From: Pseudomonadota bacterium
Lineage (GTDB): Bacteria; Pseudomonadota; Alphaproteobacteria; Rhizobiales; Devosiaceae
Length of the DNA stretch: 64,000 nt
Direction: 5' to 3'
Assembly: GCA_023393475.1 (NCBI GenBank)
Contig: JAEWLC010000064.1
Coordinates: 1-64,000, forward strand
Both the position numbers and the translations under genes were made by a program. Positions 41,884 through 53,539 of the stretch are shown here, piece by piece. The notes beneath the pieces were generated by a model, which ran no database searches, was not told where the DNA came from, and was given only the letters and a program-made list of their open reading frames with translations. Each line of letters opens with the position of its first letter. Positions within the stretch are counted from its first letter, which is position 1.

Positions 41884-42156
41884 ATGCCGCGCTACATCGT
41901 CGAAAGACACTTCCCCGATGGATTGATCGTCCCGATCGACGAAACCGGGGCCGATAGCTGCCTGGGCGTCGTCGGCCGCAATGCCGAACGGGGCGTCAGC
42001 TGGGTGCATTCCTATGTGTCGCCCGACAAGAAACAGAGTTTCTGCGTCTATGACGGCCCGTCGCCGGAGGCGATCCGCGCCGTGGCGCAGAAGAATGCCC
42101 TGCCGGTGAACAAGATCACCGAGGTCCGGGTCCTCGACCCCTACTTCTACCGCTGA
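41884..42156 (+). CDS. DUF4242 family protein
   Basis: A small protein of 90 residues with the family start MPRYIVERHFPDGL and the conserved VSWVHSYVSPDKKQSFCVYDGPSPEAIR. DUF4242 members have a ferredoxin-like fold; one Streptomyces member is described as nickel-binding. Cytosolic, because no signal is present. It follows the divergent LuxR regulator across 209 bases and precedes a secreted protein by 41 bases, so these are probably co-expressed. Confidence 0.88.
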   Translation: MPRYIVERHFPDGLIVPIDETGADSCLGVVGRNAERGVSWVHSYVSPDKKQSFCVYDGPSPEAIRAVAQKNALPVNKITEVRVLDPYFYR

Positions 42157-42197
42157 GCGCCGCTCGCTCTGTAGCCGGGGGGCTTCAGCAAACGAGA

Positions 42198-42758
42198 ATG
42201 AAAATGACAAGCCACATCTGGGCCAAGGCCCTGTTCGCCGCCGTTGCCCTCGCCGGTACCGCCAGCCTCGCCAGCCAGTCCGAGGGTGGCGGGCTGATGA
42301 TCAGCACCGCTGCCGCGCACGAGAACCATGGCGGCGTTGCCGGAAGCAACCCGCTCGCCGAAAAGGTGCGCGAGGTGAATGCCCGCTTCTCCGACGTCGC
42401 CACCGCGACCGCGGAAGGCTATGCGCCGATCCCGTGCGTTTCCGGCATCGATGGCGGCGCCATGGGCGTGCATTTCGTCAACGGCGCGCTGATCGAGGAC
42501 GGCGAGATCGATATCGGCAAGCCCGAAGCGGTGATGTACGAGCCCAAGGCCGACGGATCGATGGAACTGATCGCCGTCGAGTACATCACCACCAAGGGAC
42601 CGGCCAATCTCGACGGGCACCTGTTCAGCTTCACCAACGCGCCCAACCGCTACGGCCTGCCGCCGTTCTACGAGCTGCATGTCTGGGCCTGGCGGGACAA
42701 CCCGACCGGGGCCTTCGCCGACATGAACCCTGATGTCAGCTGCGACGCGGCAAAGTAG
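42198..42758 (+). CDS. Secreted protein of unknown function
   Basis: I do not recognise a characterised family. The 186-residue precursor has a signal peptide (about 1-38) ending near STAAAHE; an ATG at 42204 is an alternative start. The mature part contains PIPCVSGIDGGAMGVHFVN, a stretch YITTKGPANLDGHLFS and a terminal Cys (DVSCDAAK). The two Cys may form a disulfide. His residues near the mature N-terminus (HENHGG) could bind metal, but this is speculation. It is in the same direction as the DUF4242 gene. Confidence 0.72.
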   Translation: MKMTSHIWAKALFAAVALAGTASLASQSEGGGLMISTAAAHENHGGVAGSNPLAEKVREVNARFSDVATATAEGYAPIPCVSGIDGGAMGVHFVNGALIEDGEIDIGKPEAVMYEPKADGSMELIAVEYITTKGPANLDGHLFSFTNAPNRYGLPPFYELHVWAWRDNPTGAFADMNPDVSCDAAK

Positions 42759-42801
42759 CGCCGCAAGGGGAGAGCCGCGCCCGCCCGCCGGCTCTCCTCC
42801 G

Positions 42802-43383
42802 CTAGCCGGAATGCCCCGCGCAGGGCGGGACTTCCTTGATTGGAGCCTGCGCCAGCACGGTCGAGAGAGGCATGTTGCTGAGGAGCGGCGAAAGCCCGGT
42901 CGCTCCCGGCAGGGCGACGAGGGCCGAGACGGTAGTCCTGCCGGGATCGATCGGTTCGGTCCGGCAAAGGCGTGGGCTGAGCGAGATCGACAGCGAGTTG
43001 GCACCCGGTGGCAGCGCCCTCGCCCAGGCCTGGGCCTCCCGGATTGCCGCCTTGTCGGCATCGGAAAAGCCGAAGAGGTAGTAGTTGCGCTTGCCCGAAG
43101 GCGGCGGCAGCGTCCCGGCGAGCTCGTCGGCGTCGGCAATCACCAGCGTCGCGTTGACGTGCTTTTCACCGCTCGACGGCGTCCGGATGTCGAAGCTCAG
43201 GGTCGAGCCTTCAGGCGCTGGCTCCAGCGATGGCGGCAGGTCGAAGGCGAGCAGCAGGCTCGCGATGTCGTCGTTGAGGTAGTCGAGGTTGCGCAGTTTC
43301 TCGCCGGTGCCCATCGGAATCGAGGAGCAGGCTGCGAGGAACAGGACCAGCCCGAGCAGGGAAAGCCGCCGGCCGTTGCGCAT
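42802..43383 (-). CDS. Putative lipoprotein of unknown function
   Basis: A 193-residue precursor with a lipobox LAAC (lipidated Cys at 19) and no recognised domain. The mature protein is a mix of strands and helices, with the stretch STLSFDIRTPSSGEKHVNATLVIADAD and YYLFGFSDADKAAI. The start at 43383 has GGGAGG seven bases upstream, a strong signal. It is divergent from the nucleotidyltransferase gene and convergent with the secreted-protein gene. Probably an outer-membrane or periplasmic lipoprotein. Confidence 0.8.
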   Translation of the reverse strand: MRNGRRLSLLGLVLFLAACSSIPMGTGEKLRNLDYLNDDIASLLLAFDLPPSLEPAPEGSTLSFDIRTPSSGEKHVNATLVIADADELAGTLPPPSGKRNYYLFGFSDADKAAIREAQAWARALPPGANSLSISLSPRLCRTEPIDPGRTTVSALVALPGATGLSPLLSNMPLSTVLAQAPIKEVPPCAGHSG

Positions 43384-43458
43384 CACATCCTCCCGAGTCG
43401 GTACCGACCAAGCGGTAGCAGCTTTCGGCGCAGGGCGGAATCGGGCGAGGCTCGGACC

Positions 43459-44070
43459 ATGAGTGAGCATCTGAGACTGGCCGGACGGCCGCATGCCGAG
43501 CAGGTCACTGCAGTGGAACACTTCCTCCGCGACGAGCCGATCCTGATGGCCGTGCTCGAAGCCTTGCGGGACGACGGATTGCCGGATCAACTGCTGGTCG
43601 CCGGCGCCATCTACAACCTGGTCTGGAACCGGCTGACCGGCCGCCCACCCCTCACCGGCATCAACGATATCGACGTGTTCTACTTCGATCCCGACACGAG
43701 CTGGGAGGCGGAGGACCTGGTGATCAAGCGGCTGGTGGCTCGCTTCTCCGGGTTGCCGCTGCCCGTGCAGGTGCGCAACCAGGCGCGCGTCCACCTGTGG
43801 TTCGGGCAGAAATTCGGGGTCACCGATTTCGCGCCGCTCGTGTCATCGGCCGAAATGCTCGGGCGCTATGCCTCGAAGACCCATTCGGTCGGCGCCCGGC
43901 TAGAACCGGACGGCCGCATCAGCATCGTCGCGCCGTTCGGGCTCGACGACATCTTCGCCTTCCGCATCGTCCCCAACCCGGTGCTGCCCAATCGCGCCGC
44001 GCATGAGGCCAAAGGCGCGCGGGCGAAATCGGTGTGGCCGGAGATCACGCTGGTGCCCTGGCCGGAATAG
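43459..44070 (+). CDS. Nucleotidyltransferase family protein (DUF925/PF06042-like)
   Basis: A 203-residue protein with the nucleotidyltransferase pattern: LVAGAIYNLVWNRL and a DID metal motif in GINDIDVFYFDPD. The family has an unknown substrate in nearly all cases. The ATG at 43459 was taken because the sequence begins there with a plausible helix (MSEHLRLAGRPHAEQ). It is not a plasmid- or toxin-type nucleotidyltransferase by neighbourhood, since no antitoxin is nearby. Confidence 0.82.
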   Translation: MSEHLRLAGRPHAEQVTAVEHFLRDEPILMAVLEALRDDGLPDQLLVAGAIYNLVWNRLTGRPPLTGINDIDVFYFDPDTSWEAEDLVIKRLVARFSGLPLPVQVRNQARVHLWFGQKFGVTDFAPLVSSAEMLGRYASKTHSVGARLEPDGRISIVAPFGLDDIFAFRIVPNPVLPNRAAHEAKGARAKSVWPEITLVPWPE

Positions 44071-44083
44071 CCAAGGCCCGCTT

Positions 44084-45439
44084 TCACTCGAGCGTGGCCA
44101 GCACCGTGGCCTTCACCTGCACCACCGGTTCGATCTCGGTGAACTTCAGGTCTTCCCGTCCGAAATAGCTCTTCTGGTTCGTCGCCGACCAGTCGTTGGT
44201 GACGAGCTTGTAGGTGGCCTTGTCGGCGACCGGCAGGGGCGCGGCATAGAGGAAGTCGCCGGTACGGGCGCTGAGCGGAATGTCGCCGTCCTGGTTGGTC
44301 CGGGCGAGTATCTCGTCCAGCGTCTTGCGGTCGACTTCGGCGGTGACGAGCTTGCCGTCGAAGCGGACGACGGAATCGAAGGCGTATCGCGTCACTTCGC
44401 CAGAGGGCAGGCCGGTGCCGAAGGTGGTGTGGCCGATGAAGCCGACATCGGCGCCGGCAGCAGCGGCGAGGGCGGCTGCGGCGAAGCGGGCGCTGTCGCC
44501 GAGCGTCAGGACCTTCGGGCTGATGCCGACAACGGCCAGTTCCTCGTCGGTGAGGTGCTTGGCGAAGGTCGCGCCGATGAGGGCGGTGAGTTCCGCATCG
44601 GCAGCGCCGTTGCGATCTATCGGCACCTGGCGCAGCGACAGGCTGCGGTCGTCAGCAATGTCGACGACTGTGATGAGGCTGCTCCACGAACCGGTATGGA
44701 CATAGCGCGTCCGGCCCTCGGCATGCTCGAGGACGAGATGGTCGTGGCCGCCGATCAGCAGGCTGCCGTCGGCGAGCAGCGGAAGGATGCCGCGATCGGC
44801 GACGACACCGGCATGGCTCAGCACGACGGGCAGGTTACCCTCCGGCAGGTTGGCCGCGAGGTTGGCGGTGGCCCACTCGACCGGATCGGGGATGACCAGC
44901 TGGTCGCGCGACGCCTTGGGGTAGGTATTGATCTGGTTGGTGGCAATGCCGACGAGGGCAACCGGGACTGGCCCGAGATCGATCTGGAAGCCGGCCGGGG
45001 TGTAGGGCGCTCCGGTGCGCTTGTCGGTGATGTTGCTCAGCACGGTGATGCCGGCACGGCGGGCGCGGGCGATCATCTGTGCCAGGTCGTTGATCAGGTC
45101 GGGCTCATGGTTGCCGATGTTCAGCACCGTCGGCGCGAGGCGCGCCAGCTTTTCCAGCAGCTTCCAGTCGACCTCGCCCTCGGAGCGCTTGGCGACGACA
45201 TTGCCGACTTCGAACACGTCGCCATTGATGAGAATGGCGGCCGGCACCGGGCTCGCCGCAATCTCGGCGGCGACAGCGGCGAGCAACTGGCTGGTGCGCT
45301 CATAGGCCGAATGCAGGTCGGACAGGATGATCAGGCGGGCAGCGGGGGCCGGTTGCGCGAGAACCGGGCCGGTCAGCGCCGGCAGCACCGCGACGGTGCC
45401 GAGCAATTGCAGGAGATGGCGACGGGTGATTGGCGACAT
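44084..45439 (-). CDS. Exported metallophosphoesterase/5'-nucleotidase
   Basis: A periplasmic 5'-nucleotidase-like enzyme of 451 residues. The N-terminus (SPITRRHLLQLLGTVAVLP) carries a twin-arginine-like motif and a cleavage site near VLA, so export by Tat is likely. The metallophosphoesterase domain has DLH (Asp41, His43), NGDVFE and GNHE; the C-terminal 5'-nucleotidase domain follows (about 270-440). It may release nucleosides in the periplasm, which would suit the nucleoside importer in this window; this link is inferred. An upstream frame is longer but lacks sense. Confidence 0.87.
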   Translation of the reverse strand: MSPITRRHLLQLLGTVAVLPALTGPVLAQPAPAARLIILSDLHSAYERTSQLLAAVAAEIAASPVPAAILINGDVFEVGNVVAKRSEGEVDWKLLEKLARLAPTVLNIGNHEPDLINDLAQMIARARRAGITVLSNITDKRTGAPYTPAGFQIDLGPVPVALVGIATNQINTYPKASRDQLVIPDPVEWATANLAANLPEGNLPVVLSHAGVVADRGILPLLADGSLLIGGHDHLVLEHAEGRTRYVHTGSWSSLITVVDIADDRSLSLRQVPIDRNGAADAELTALIGATFAKHLTDEELAVVGISPKVLTLGDSARFAAAALAAAAGADVGFIGHTTFGTGLPSGEVTRYAFDSVVRFDGKLVTAEVDRKTLDEILARTNQDGDIPLSARTGDFLYAAPLPVADKATYKLVTNDWSATNQKSYFGREDLKFTEIEPVVQVKATVLATLE

Positions 45440-45555
45440 GAACGAGCCCCGAACGAGTGGATGCGCGTCGATATCGTGCAATCGAGACGAGCCCGTGACA
45501 ATGGGTTGCCCGCTTTCGCGGCCCACTGGCCCTCTCTGGGCCGGTGCGCACCCCG

Positions 45556-46476
45556 TCAGAACAGGAAGGCGGACGTCAGCTCGAAGGTGCGCCCCGACGA
45601 ATCCGGTACGTTGGAATAGACCAGTTCGCGGTAGCTGAGGCGCATTGCGAGCGATGGCGAGAACACGATGCCGAGGGTCGCGCCGACCGACAGGCTTTCG
45701 AGCGCATCGCCCTGGGCAAAGCCGTCATAGGAGGTCTCGCCGCCTATCTCGTAATAGCCATCGAGCCCGGCCCAGATGCTGTTGCCGAAATTGCGGGTGA
45801 TGTGGCCTTCGATGCCGAAGATCGGGTCCTGGCTCATCACCTCGGCCGGTCCCACCGCGTCGTCATTGTCGCCGAAGATCTGCACCACCGGCCGGACCTC
45901 GAAGGTCATCAGGTTCGGATCGAGCATGGTGTCGCCGAGCACATAGGTGATGGGCAGGCTCGCCTGCAGCGACCAGCGGTTCTGGCCGAGGCTCACCATC
46001 CGGTCGGAATCGTAGTCGCCGGTGGGGAGGAACAGCTTGGCTTCGGCGCTGACCTGCGGCCCGTCCGGCTTGTGCATGAAATACTCTTGCGGCGAGAGCG
46101 ACGGCATGCCGAGGAGGCCGAAGGAGCCGCCGATATACATGTCGCCCTGGGCGATCGGGGTGTCGATGTCCACCGTCCCGGCGGACGTCTCGAACGAGAC
46201 AGTGCCCACCGGAATACCGATCAGCACCGCACCGACATTGCCGAAGGCATCGAAGGTGCGGTGGTAGGACGGGGCGAGGACGCCGATACCGAGCGTGCTG
46301 GTCTCCGGGCCTAGGCCGAGGTCGACAGTGCCCTGCAAGTGGATGAACGTCGCCGTCAGGCTGATGTCGGTAAAGTTCTCGGGGCGAAGGTGATTGGCTC
46401 GCGCGCCGTCCCAGGCCATCGCGCCGGTGACCATGGATGCGGACGCGGCCGCGGCAATGACCAGTCTAGAGAACAT
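45556..46476 (-). CDS. Outer-membrane transporter-like beta-barrel (MetA-pathway type)
   Basis: A 306-residue protein with a signal peptide (about 1-22, ending TGAMA) and alternating beta pattern, ending in an aromatic residue (ELTSAFLF), typical of outer-membrane barrels. The sequence recalls the phenol-degradation meta-pathway MetA/SphA-like family: NHLRPENFTDISL near the start and AEAKLFLPTGDYDSDRMVSLG. These are often called transporter but their substrates are generally unproven. It stands alone between the 5'-nucleotidase and edd genes. Confidence 0.78.
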   Translation of the reverse strand: MFSRLVIAAAASASMVTGAMAWDGARANHLRPENFTDISLTATFIHLQGTVDLGLGPETSTLGIGVLAPSYHRTFDAFGNVGAVLIGIPVGTVSFETSAGTVDIDTPIAQGDMYIGGSFGLLGMPSLSPQEYFMHKPDGPQVSAEAKLFLPTGDYDSDRMVSLGQNRWSLQASLPITYVLGDTMLDPNLMTFEVRPVVQIFGDNDDAVGPAEVMSQDPIFGIEGHITRNFGNSIWAGLDGYYEIGGETSYDGFAQGDALESLSVGATLGIVFSPSLAMRLSYRELVYSNVPDSSGRTFELTSAFLF

Positions 46477-46666
46477 GCCCCTACCTCCCTCGAACGGCGG
46501 CCACCCGGCCCCCAGCCGGCGACCAAATCACCGACTCCCCTTCGAAGGACTGTGCCTGCCCATTAAAGTAAGGCCAAGAACTTTTCTGACTTTTGCCGAA
46601 CATATCCCGGCTGCGTGACCGGAGGTCCACAGCGGGGCTCGGCGGCGTCCCTACGGGGCCTTGTCC

Positions 46667-48481
<1,815 letters not shown>

Positions 48482-48520
48482 TTCAAGCTCCTTGGGGGGA
48501 GTCCGCTAGAGGCAGTTTCC

Positions 48521-49215
48521 TCACGGGCTCCAGAAGATATTCAGCGGTGTCTGGGTCTGCCTGAGTACGGCACGGATCGGCATGTCCTCGATTGGACCGT
48601 CGCCCGAAGCCTGCTCCAGCGTCGCCAGCTTCTCCTCCCCCTCGATATGCAGATAGAGCCCGGAAGCGTCGAGCAGGCGCTTGAGGACCAGCGTCACCCG
48701 GGGCTCCCCTGCCCCCGGCGCCCGGATGGCGAGGGCCGGCCCCTCGCCGGTCAGCGCCGCGGTGAGGTTGTCACCACCGGGAAAAAAGGATGCGGTATGG
48801 CCGTCATTGCCCATGCCGAGGATCACCGCGTCGAACGGCGTCGGCAGGGCATTGATGGCGATGTTGGTGCGGGCGATGGCGGCATCGGTCGGCTCATCCC
48901 CGCCCGACCACAGCGGCACGAAGCGGGCAACCGCCGCGGGGCCCTGCAGCAGCTTCTCGTTGACCAACCCGGCATTGGAGCGCGACGAGGTCTCGGGCAC
49001 CCAGCGCTCGTCGACCAGCGTCACCACGACCTTGGACCAGTCGATGGTGCGGTTGCGGCCGAGCACCTGGAAGAAGCGGCCCGGCGTAGAGCCGCCCGAC
49101 ACCGCGAGCACCGCCTGCCCGCGCGCCTCGATGCCGTCATTGAGGTGACCGGCGACGGCCTCGGCAAGACCGAGCGCCAGATCTTCCTTGGTGCCGAAGC
49201 TGCGTCGCGTCACGT

Positions 49216-49219
<4 letters not shown>
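48521..49219 (-). CDS. pgl: 6-phosphogluconolactonase
   Basis: Hydrolyses 6-phosphogluconolactone. The 232 residues match the DevB-type family: VSGGSTPGRFF near the start, LVDERWVPETSSRSN and GMGNDGHTASFFPGGD. It overlaps the zwf stop by four bases (ATGA) and is followed by edd after 39 bases. Confidence 0.95.
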
Positions 49220-50727
<1,508 letters not shown>

Positions 50728-50730
50728 GGT

Positions 50731-51657
50731 TCAGGCGAAGTTCTGCTTGGCGAGGATCACCGCGCCATGCAGCGGTTCATCGACCGGACGGACGATGAAG
50801 TCGCCGTAACGCTCGATCATCAGCGGATATAGGCGCGTGCCGAAACCGCCGACCGCCGCCATGCGGGTCACGCCGCGCGCCTTGAACCAGCGCACGTAGT
50901 TGTCGATGTAGCCGAGCTCGATATCCATGAGCTTCTTGGCCACCGGATCGCCCTTTTCGTAATAGTCGAAAAACGTCGGGATCAGGGCGCCGAATTCGGC
51001 CGGGGCGCGGCCGAGCAGGGTCGAGGGTGCGCCGTTGCCGGCCGACATGGGGCCGCGTGGATCCTGCGGGAAGGACCAGTCCATCACCGCGTCGATCGAG
51101 CCGCCCAGCTTCTCGATCACCGCCTCGGTCAGGGGCGAGGGCTCGACGAGGCCATCAGCGGCTTCGACAGAATAGCGCACCAGCTCGCGGCCGAGGATGG
51201 CGCCCGACATCTGGTCGCCGATCTGGAAGCCCCAGCCGCCGGCCTGGTGGCGCTGCCCGTCGACCAGCGCCATGGCGGCCGAGCCGGTCCCGACGATGAT
51301 CACCGCGCCATCCTCACCGCCATGGGCGCCGGCGCGAGCGATGTCGATATCGTCGTAGACCTTCACGCCGGCAAAGGGCCAGTCGCGCTTTTCGAAGGCT
51401 TCGCGGGCCGAGGGCAGGCGGCCACCCGCCATGCCGAAGCAGGCATGGGTGTTGGCAGTCTCGGCATAGTCGATTCCGGCCTTTGCGAACGCTTCCCTGG
51501 CTCCCTCCATGATCGACCGGTAGGCCGGCTCACCGGCCTCGATCTGCAAGTTGGAACGACCGCCGGCCGCATCGGCCAACGTCTTGAGGTTCTCGTCGGC
51601 AAGACGGATACGGCAGTTGGTGCCACCACCGTCCACCCCGAGATAGTACCTGGCCAC
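50731..51657 (-). CDS. BadF/BadG-type sugar kinase (N-acetylglucosamine kinase-like)
   Basis: A 308-residue ASKHA-superfamily kinase. It starts with GTG (VARYYLGVDGGGTN) with GGAGAG eight bases upstream; the DGGGT phosphate loop, IVGTGSAAM and AAVGGFGTRLY adenosine motifs fit the N-acetylglucosamine/glucosamine kinase group. It is first in the operon, three bases before zwf, where glucokinase is found in other Entner-Doudoroff operons. It may supply glucose 6-phosphate or glucosamine 6-phosphate; sequence alone does not tell which. Longer upstream frames are not used. Confidence 0.85.
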   Translation of the reverse strand: MARYYLGVDGGGTNCRIRLADENLKTLADAAGGRSNLQIEAGEPAYRSIMEGAREAFAKAGIDYAETANTHACFGMAGGRLPSAREAFEKRDWPFAGVKVYDDIDIARAGAHGGEDGAVIIVGTGSAAMALVDGQRHQAGGWGFQIGDQMSGAILGRELVRYSVEAADGLVEPSPLTEAVIEKLGGSIDAVMDWSFPQDPRGPMSAGNGAPSTLLGRAPAEFGALIPTFFDYYEKGDPVAKKLMDIELGYIDNYVRWFKARGVTRMAAVGGFGTRLYPLMIERYGDFIVRPVDEPLHGAVILAKQNFA

Positions 51658-51867
51658 GGAACGCGCTCTCCACGAATAAGGCAGGGCGACCCGAGAAGCC
51701 CCCCGAGTCCGGCGCGGACCATAATGCCAATGGGTTTCAGACGAAAGTAGAATAAGCGACCGGTTGCGCCGAGGAAGGCCGCTTGCTGCATGGCTCGCAT
51801 GCGGACAAGGTGCGCGCAAGGGAGCGGATGGGTCCGGGCCGCGTTCCTCAGGGGGAAGGAGACCAGA

Positions 51868-52422
51868 ATGGGTCATGTGCTTGTGCTCGGGGGAGCCCGA
51901 TCGGGCAAAACCGGCTTTGCCGAACGGCTGACCATGCGCGCCGGCAAGCGGCCGGCCTATCTCGCGACCGCCCAGGCGCTGGACGACGAGATGCGCGAGC
52001 GCGTCCGCGCCCACCGCGAGCAGCGCGGGCCGGAGTTCGCGACGATCGAGGAACCGCTGAGACTTAGCCGCGCCATCGCCGCCGCGGCGAAGAGCCATGA
52101 TGCGATCCTCGTCGATTGCCTGACGCTGTGGATCACCAACCTCATCATCGCCGACGAGAACGTAGCGGCTGCTGTCGACGGGTTGCTCTCGACTCTCGAA
52201 CAGACGCGGGACAGCCGCGTGATCCTCGTTTCGAACGAGGTCGGGCTCGGCATCGTGCCCGACAACGCCATGGCCCGCATGTTCCGCGACCTCGCCGGCT
52301 CCGCCCACCAGCGCATCGCCGAAATCTGCGACGACGCCTATTTCGTCGTCGCCGGACTACCGATGGTGCTGAAAGGCGCCCCGCCCGAACCCGAGGTCAT
52401 CCGCCGAGTGCACCAAGCGTAG
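51868..52422 (+). CDS. cobP: Adenosylcobinamide kinase/guanylyltransferase
   Basis: Phosphorylates adenosylcobinamide and then adds GMP, giving adenosyl-GDP-cobinamide. The 184 residues have the P-loop GGARSGKT (8-15), the second motif YLATAQALDDEM and VDCLTLWITNL. AAGGAG lies six bases before the ATG at 51868; the longer frame is not used. It lies on the plus strand at the left end of the cobalamin cluster, divergent from the sugar-kinase operon. Also called cobU in Salmonella. Confidence 0.94.
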   Translation: MGHVLVLGGARSGKTGFAERLTMRAGKRPAYLATAQALDDEMRERVRAHREQRGPEFATIEEPLRLSRAIAAAAKSHDAILVDCLTLWITNLIIADENVAAAVDGLLSTLEQTRDSRVILVSNEVGLGIVPDNAMARMFRDLAGSAHQRIAEICDDAYFVVAGLPMVLKGAPPEPEVIRRVHQA

Positions 52423-52440
52423 GGCACCCCCCACCCCCGA

Positions 52441-52520
52441 TGTCATCCCAGCGTAGGCTGGGATCCAACTCGCCGGTGGCGCCTGCCGATAGATGCCTTC
52501 CTGCCTTCGCAGGGATGACA
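52441..52520. repeat. Dispersed palindromic repeat bounded by TGTCATCCC and GGGATGACA
   Basis: TGTCATCCC (52441-52449) and GGGATGACA (52512-52520) are perfect inverted ends of an 80-base element that also holds the small hairpin CCCAGCGTAGGCTGGG. Sequences of the form TCATCCC...GGGATGA are frequent in intergenic spaces of alphaproteobacteria. It lies between convergent cobP and cobD. Confidence 0.65.
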
Positions 52521-52588
52521 CCGAGCGCGCAGTGCGCTTCGTGGAACGCCAGAGCAGCAACCCGGTCCCCAGCCACCGTGAAGGGTGG

Positions 52589-53539
52589 CTAGCCAACCGC
52601 CCACACCGTCAGCGCAATCACCGCAACCACGCCCAGGGCCATATTGAGCGCCATCCGGTACAGCCGCAGCGACCGCTCAATGTCCGCCGGCCCCAGATCG
52701 GCCCGCCCGTCACCGAAACTCGGCAGGTCCACTAGTTCACCGTCATAGCTGCGCGGCCCGCCCAGCGCGAAGCCGAGCGCACCCGCCATGGCCGCTTCCG
52801 GCCAGCCGGCATTGGGGCTTTCGTGCTTTCTCGCATCGCGCCACGCAGTGGCCCACGCCGCGCGAGCATCGGCACCCTCTACGAACCGCGCGGCCCCCGC
52901 GATCAGCAGCGCACTAAGCCGCGCCGGGATGAGGTTCAGCAGGTCGTCGAAGCGGGCGGCGGCCCAGCCGAACTGCAGGTGCCGCTCGGTCTTGTGGCCG
53001 ATCATCGAGTCGGCAGTGTTCGCGGCCTTGTAGAGCGCGATGCCCGGCAGGCCGAACAGCAGCAGCCAGAGCAGCGGCGCGACAACGGCATCGGAGGTCG
53101 ATTCCGCGAGGCTCTCGACAGCGGCGCGCGCAACGCCGGCTTCATCGAGGCTCTCCGGATCCCGGCCGACGATGTGGCTCACCGCAGTCCGCCCCTCCGG
53201 CAGCGAGTGCCGCAGCGCAGAGGCAACCGCCGCCACGGCATCGCCGAGCGATTTCTGCGCCAGCAGGCTGGAGGCGATCAGGGCCTCGACGAGAAAGCCG
53301 AAGGGCATAGCCCTGAGCAAGGCGGCCAGCGGCACAGTGACAGCTGCCGTGACCCCGAGCAGGATCAGCAGCGCCAGCACGCCCCTCGACCGGGTCCGGT
53401 CGTTGAGCCTGACGTCGAGCAGCGCGATCAGCTTTCCCATCCAGATCACCGGATGTCCGATCCGCGCGACGAGCGCGTCGGGATAGCCGGCCAGCCGCTC
53501 GAAGATGAGGGCAATCAGGGCCACCAGCCCGTTCGTCAC
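52589..53539 (-). CDS. cobD: Adenosylcobinamide-phosphate synthase
   Basis: An inner-membrane enzyme that attaches aminopropanol to adenosylcobyric acid (CbiB in Salmonella nomenclature). The 316 residues include several hydrophobic helices and the motifs HPVIWMGKLI, GRDPESLDEAGVARAAVESLAE and KAANTADSMIGHK. It begins with GTG at 53539, overlapping the cobQ stop by four bases (GTGA). It is convergent with cobP. Confidence 0.93.
   Translation of the reverse strand: MTNGLVALIALIFERLAGYPDALVARIGHPVIWMGKLIALLDVRLNDRTRSRGVLALLILLGVTAAVTVPLAALLRAMPFGFLVEALIASSLLAQKSLGDAVAAVASALRHSLPEGRTAVSHIVGRDPESLDEAGVARAAVESLAESTSDAVVAPLLWLLLFGLPGIALYKAANTADSMIGHKTERHLQFGWAAARFDDLLNLIPARLSALLIAGAARFVEGADARAAWATAWRDARKHESPNAGWPEAAMAGALGFALGGPRSYDGELVDLPSFGDGRADLGPADIERSLRLYRMALNMALGVVAVIALTVWAVG

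Noticed and set aside
51658..51867. Possible cobalamin riboswitch before cobP
   Set aside because: I looked for the conserved B12-box and the GCCACTG core here and in the cobB-cobK gap and found neither in a consistent arrangement.
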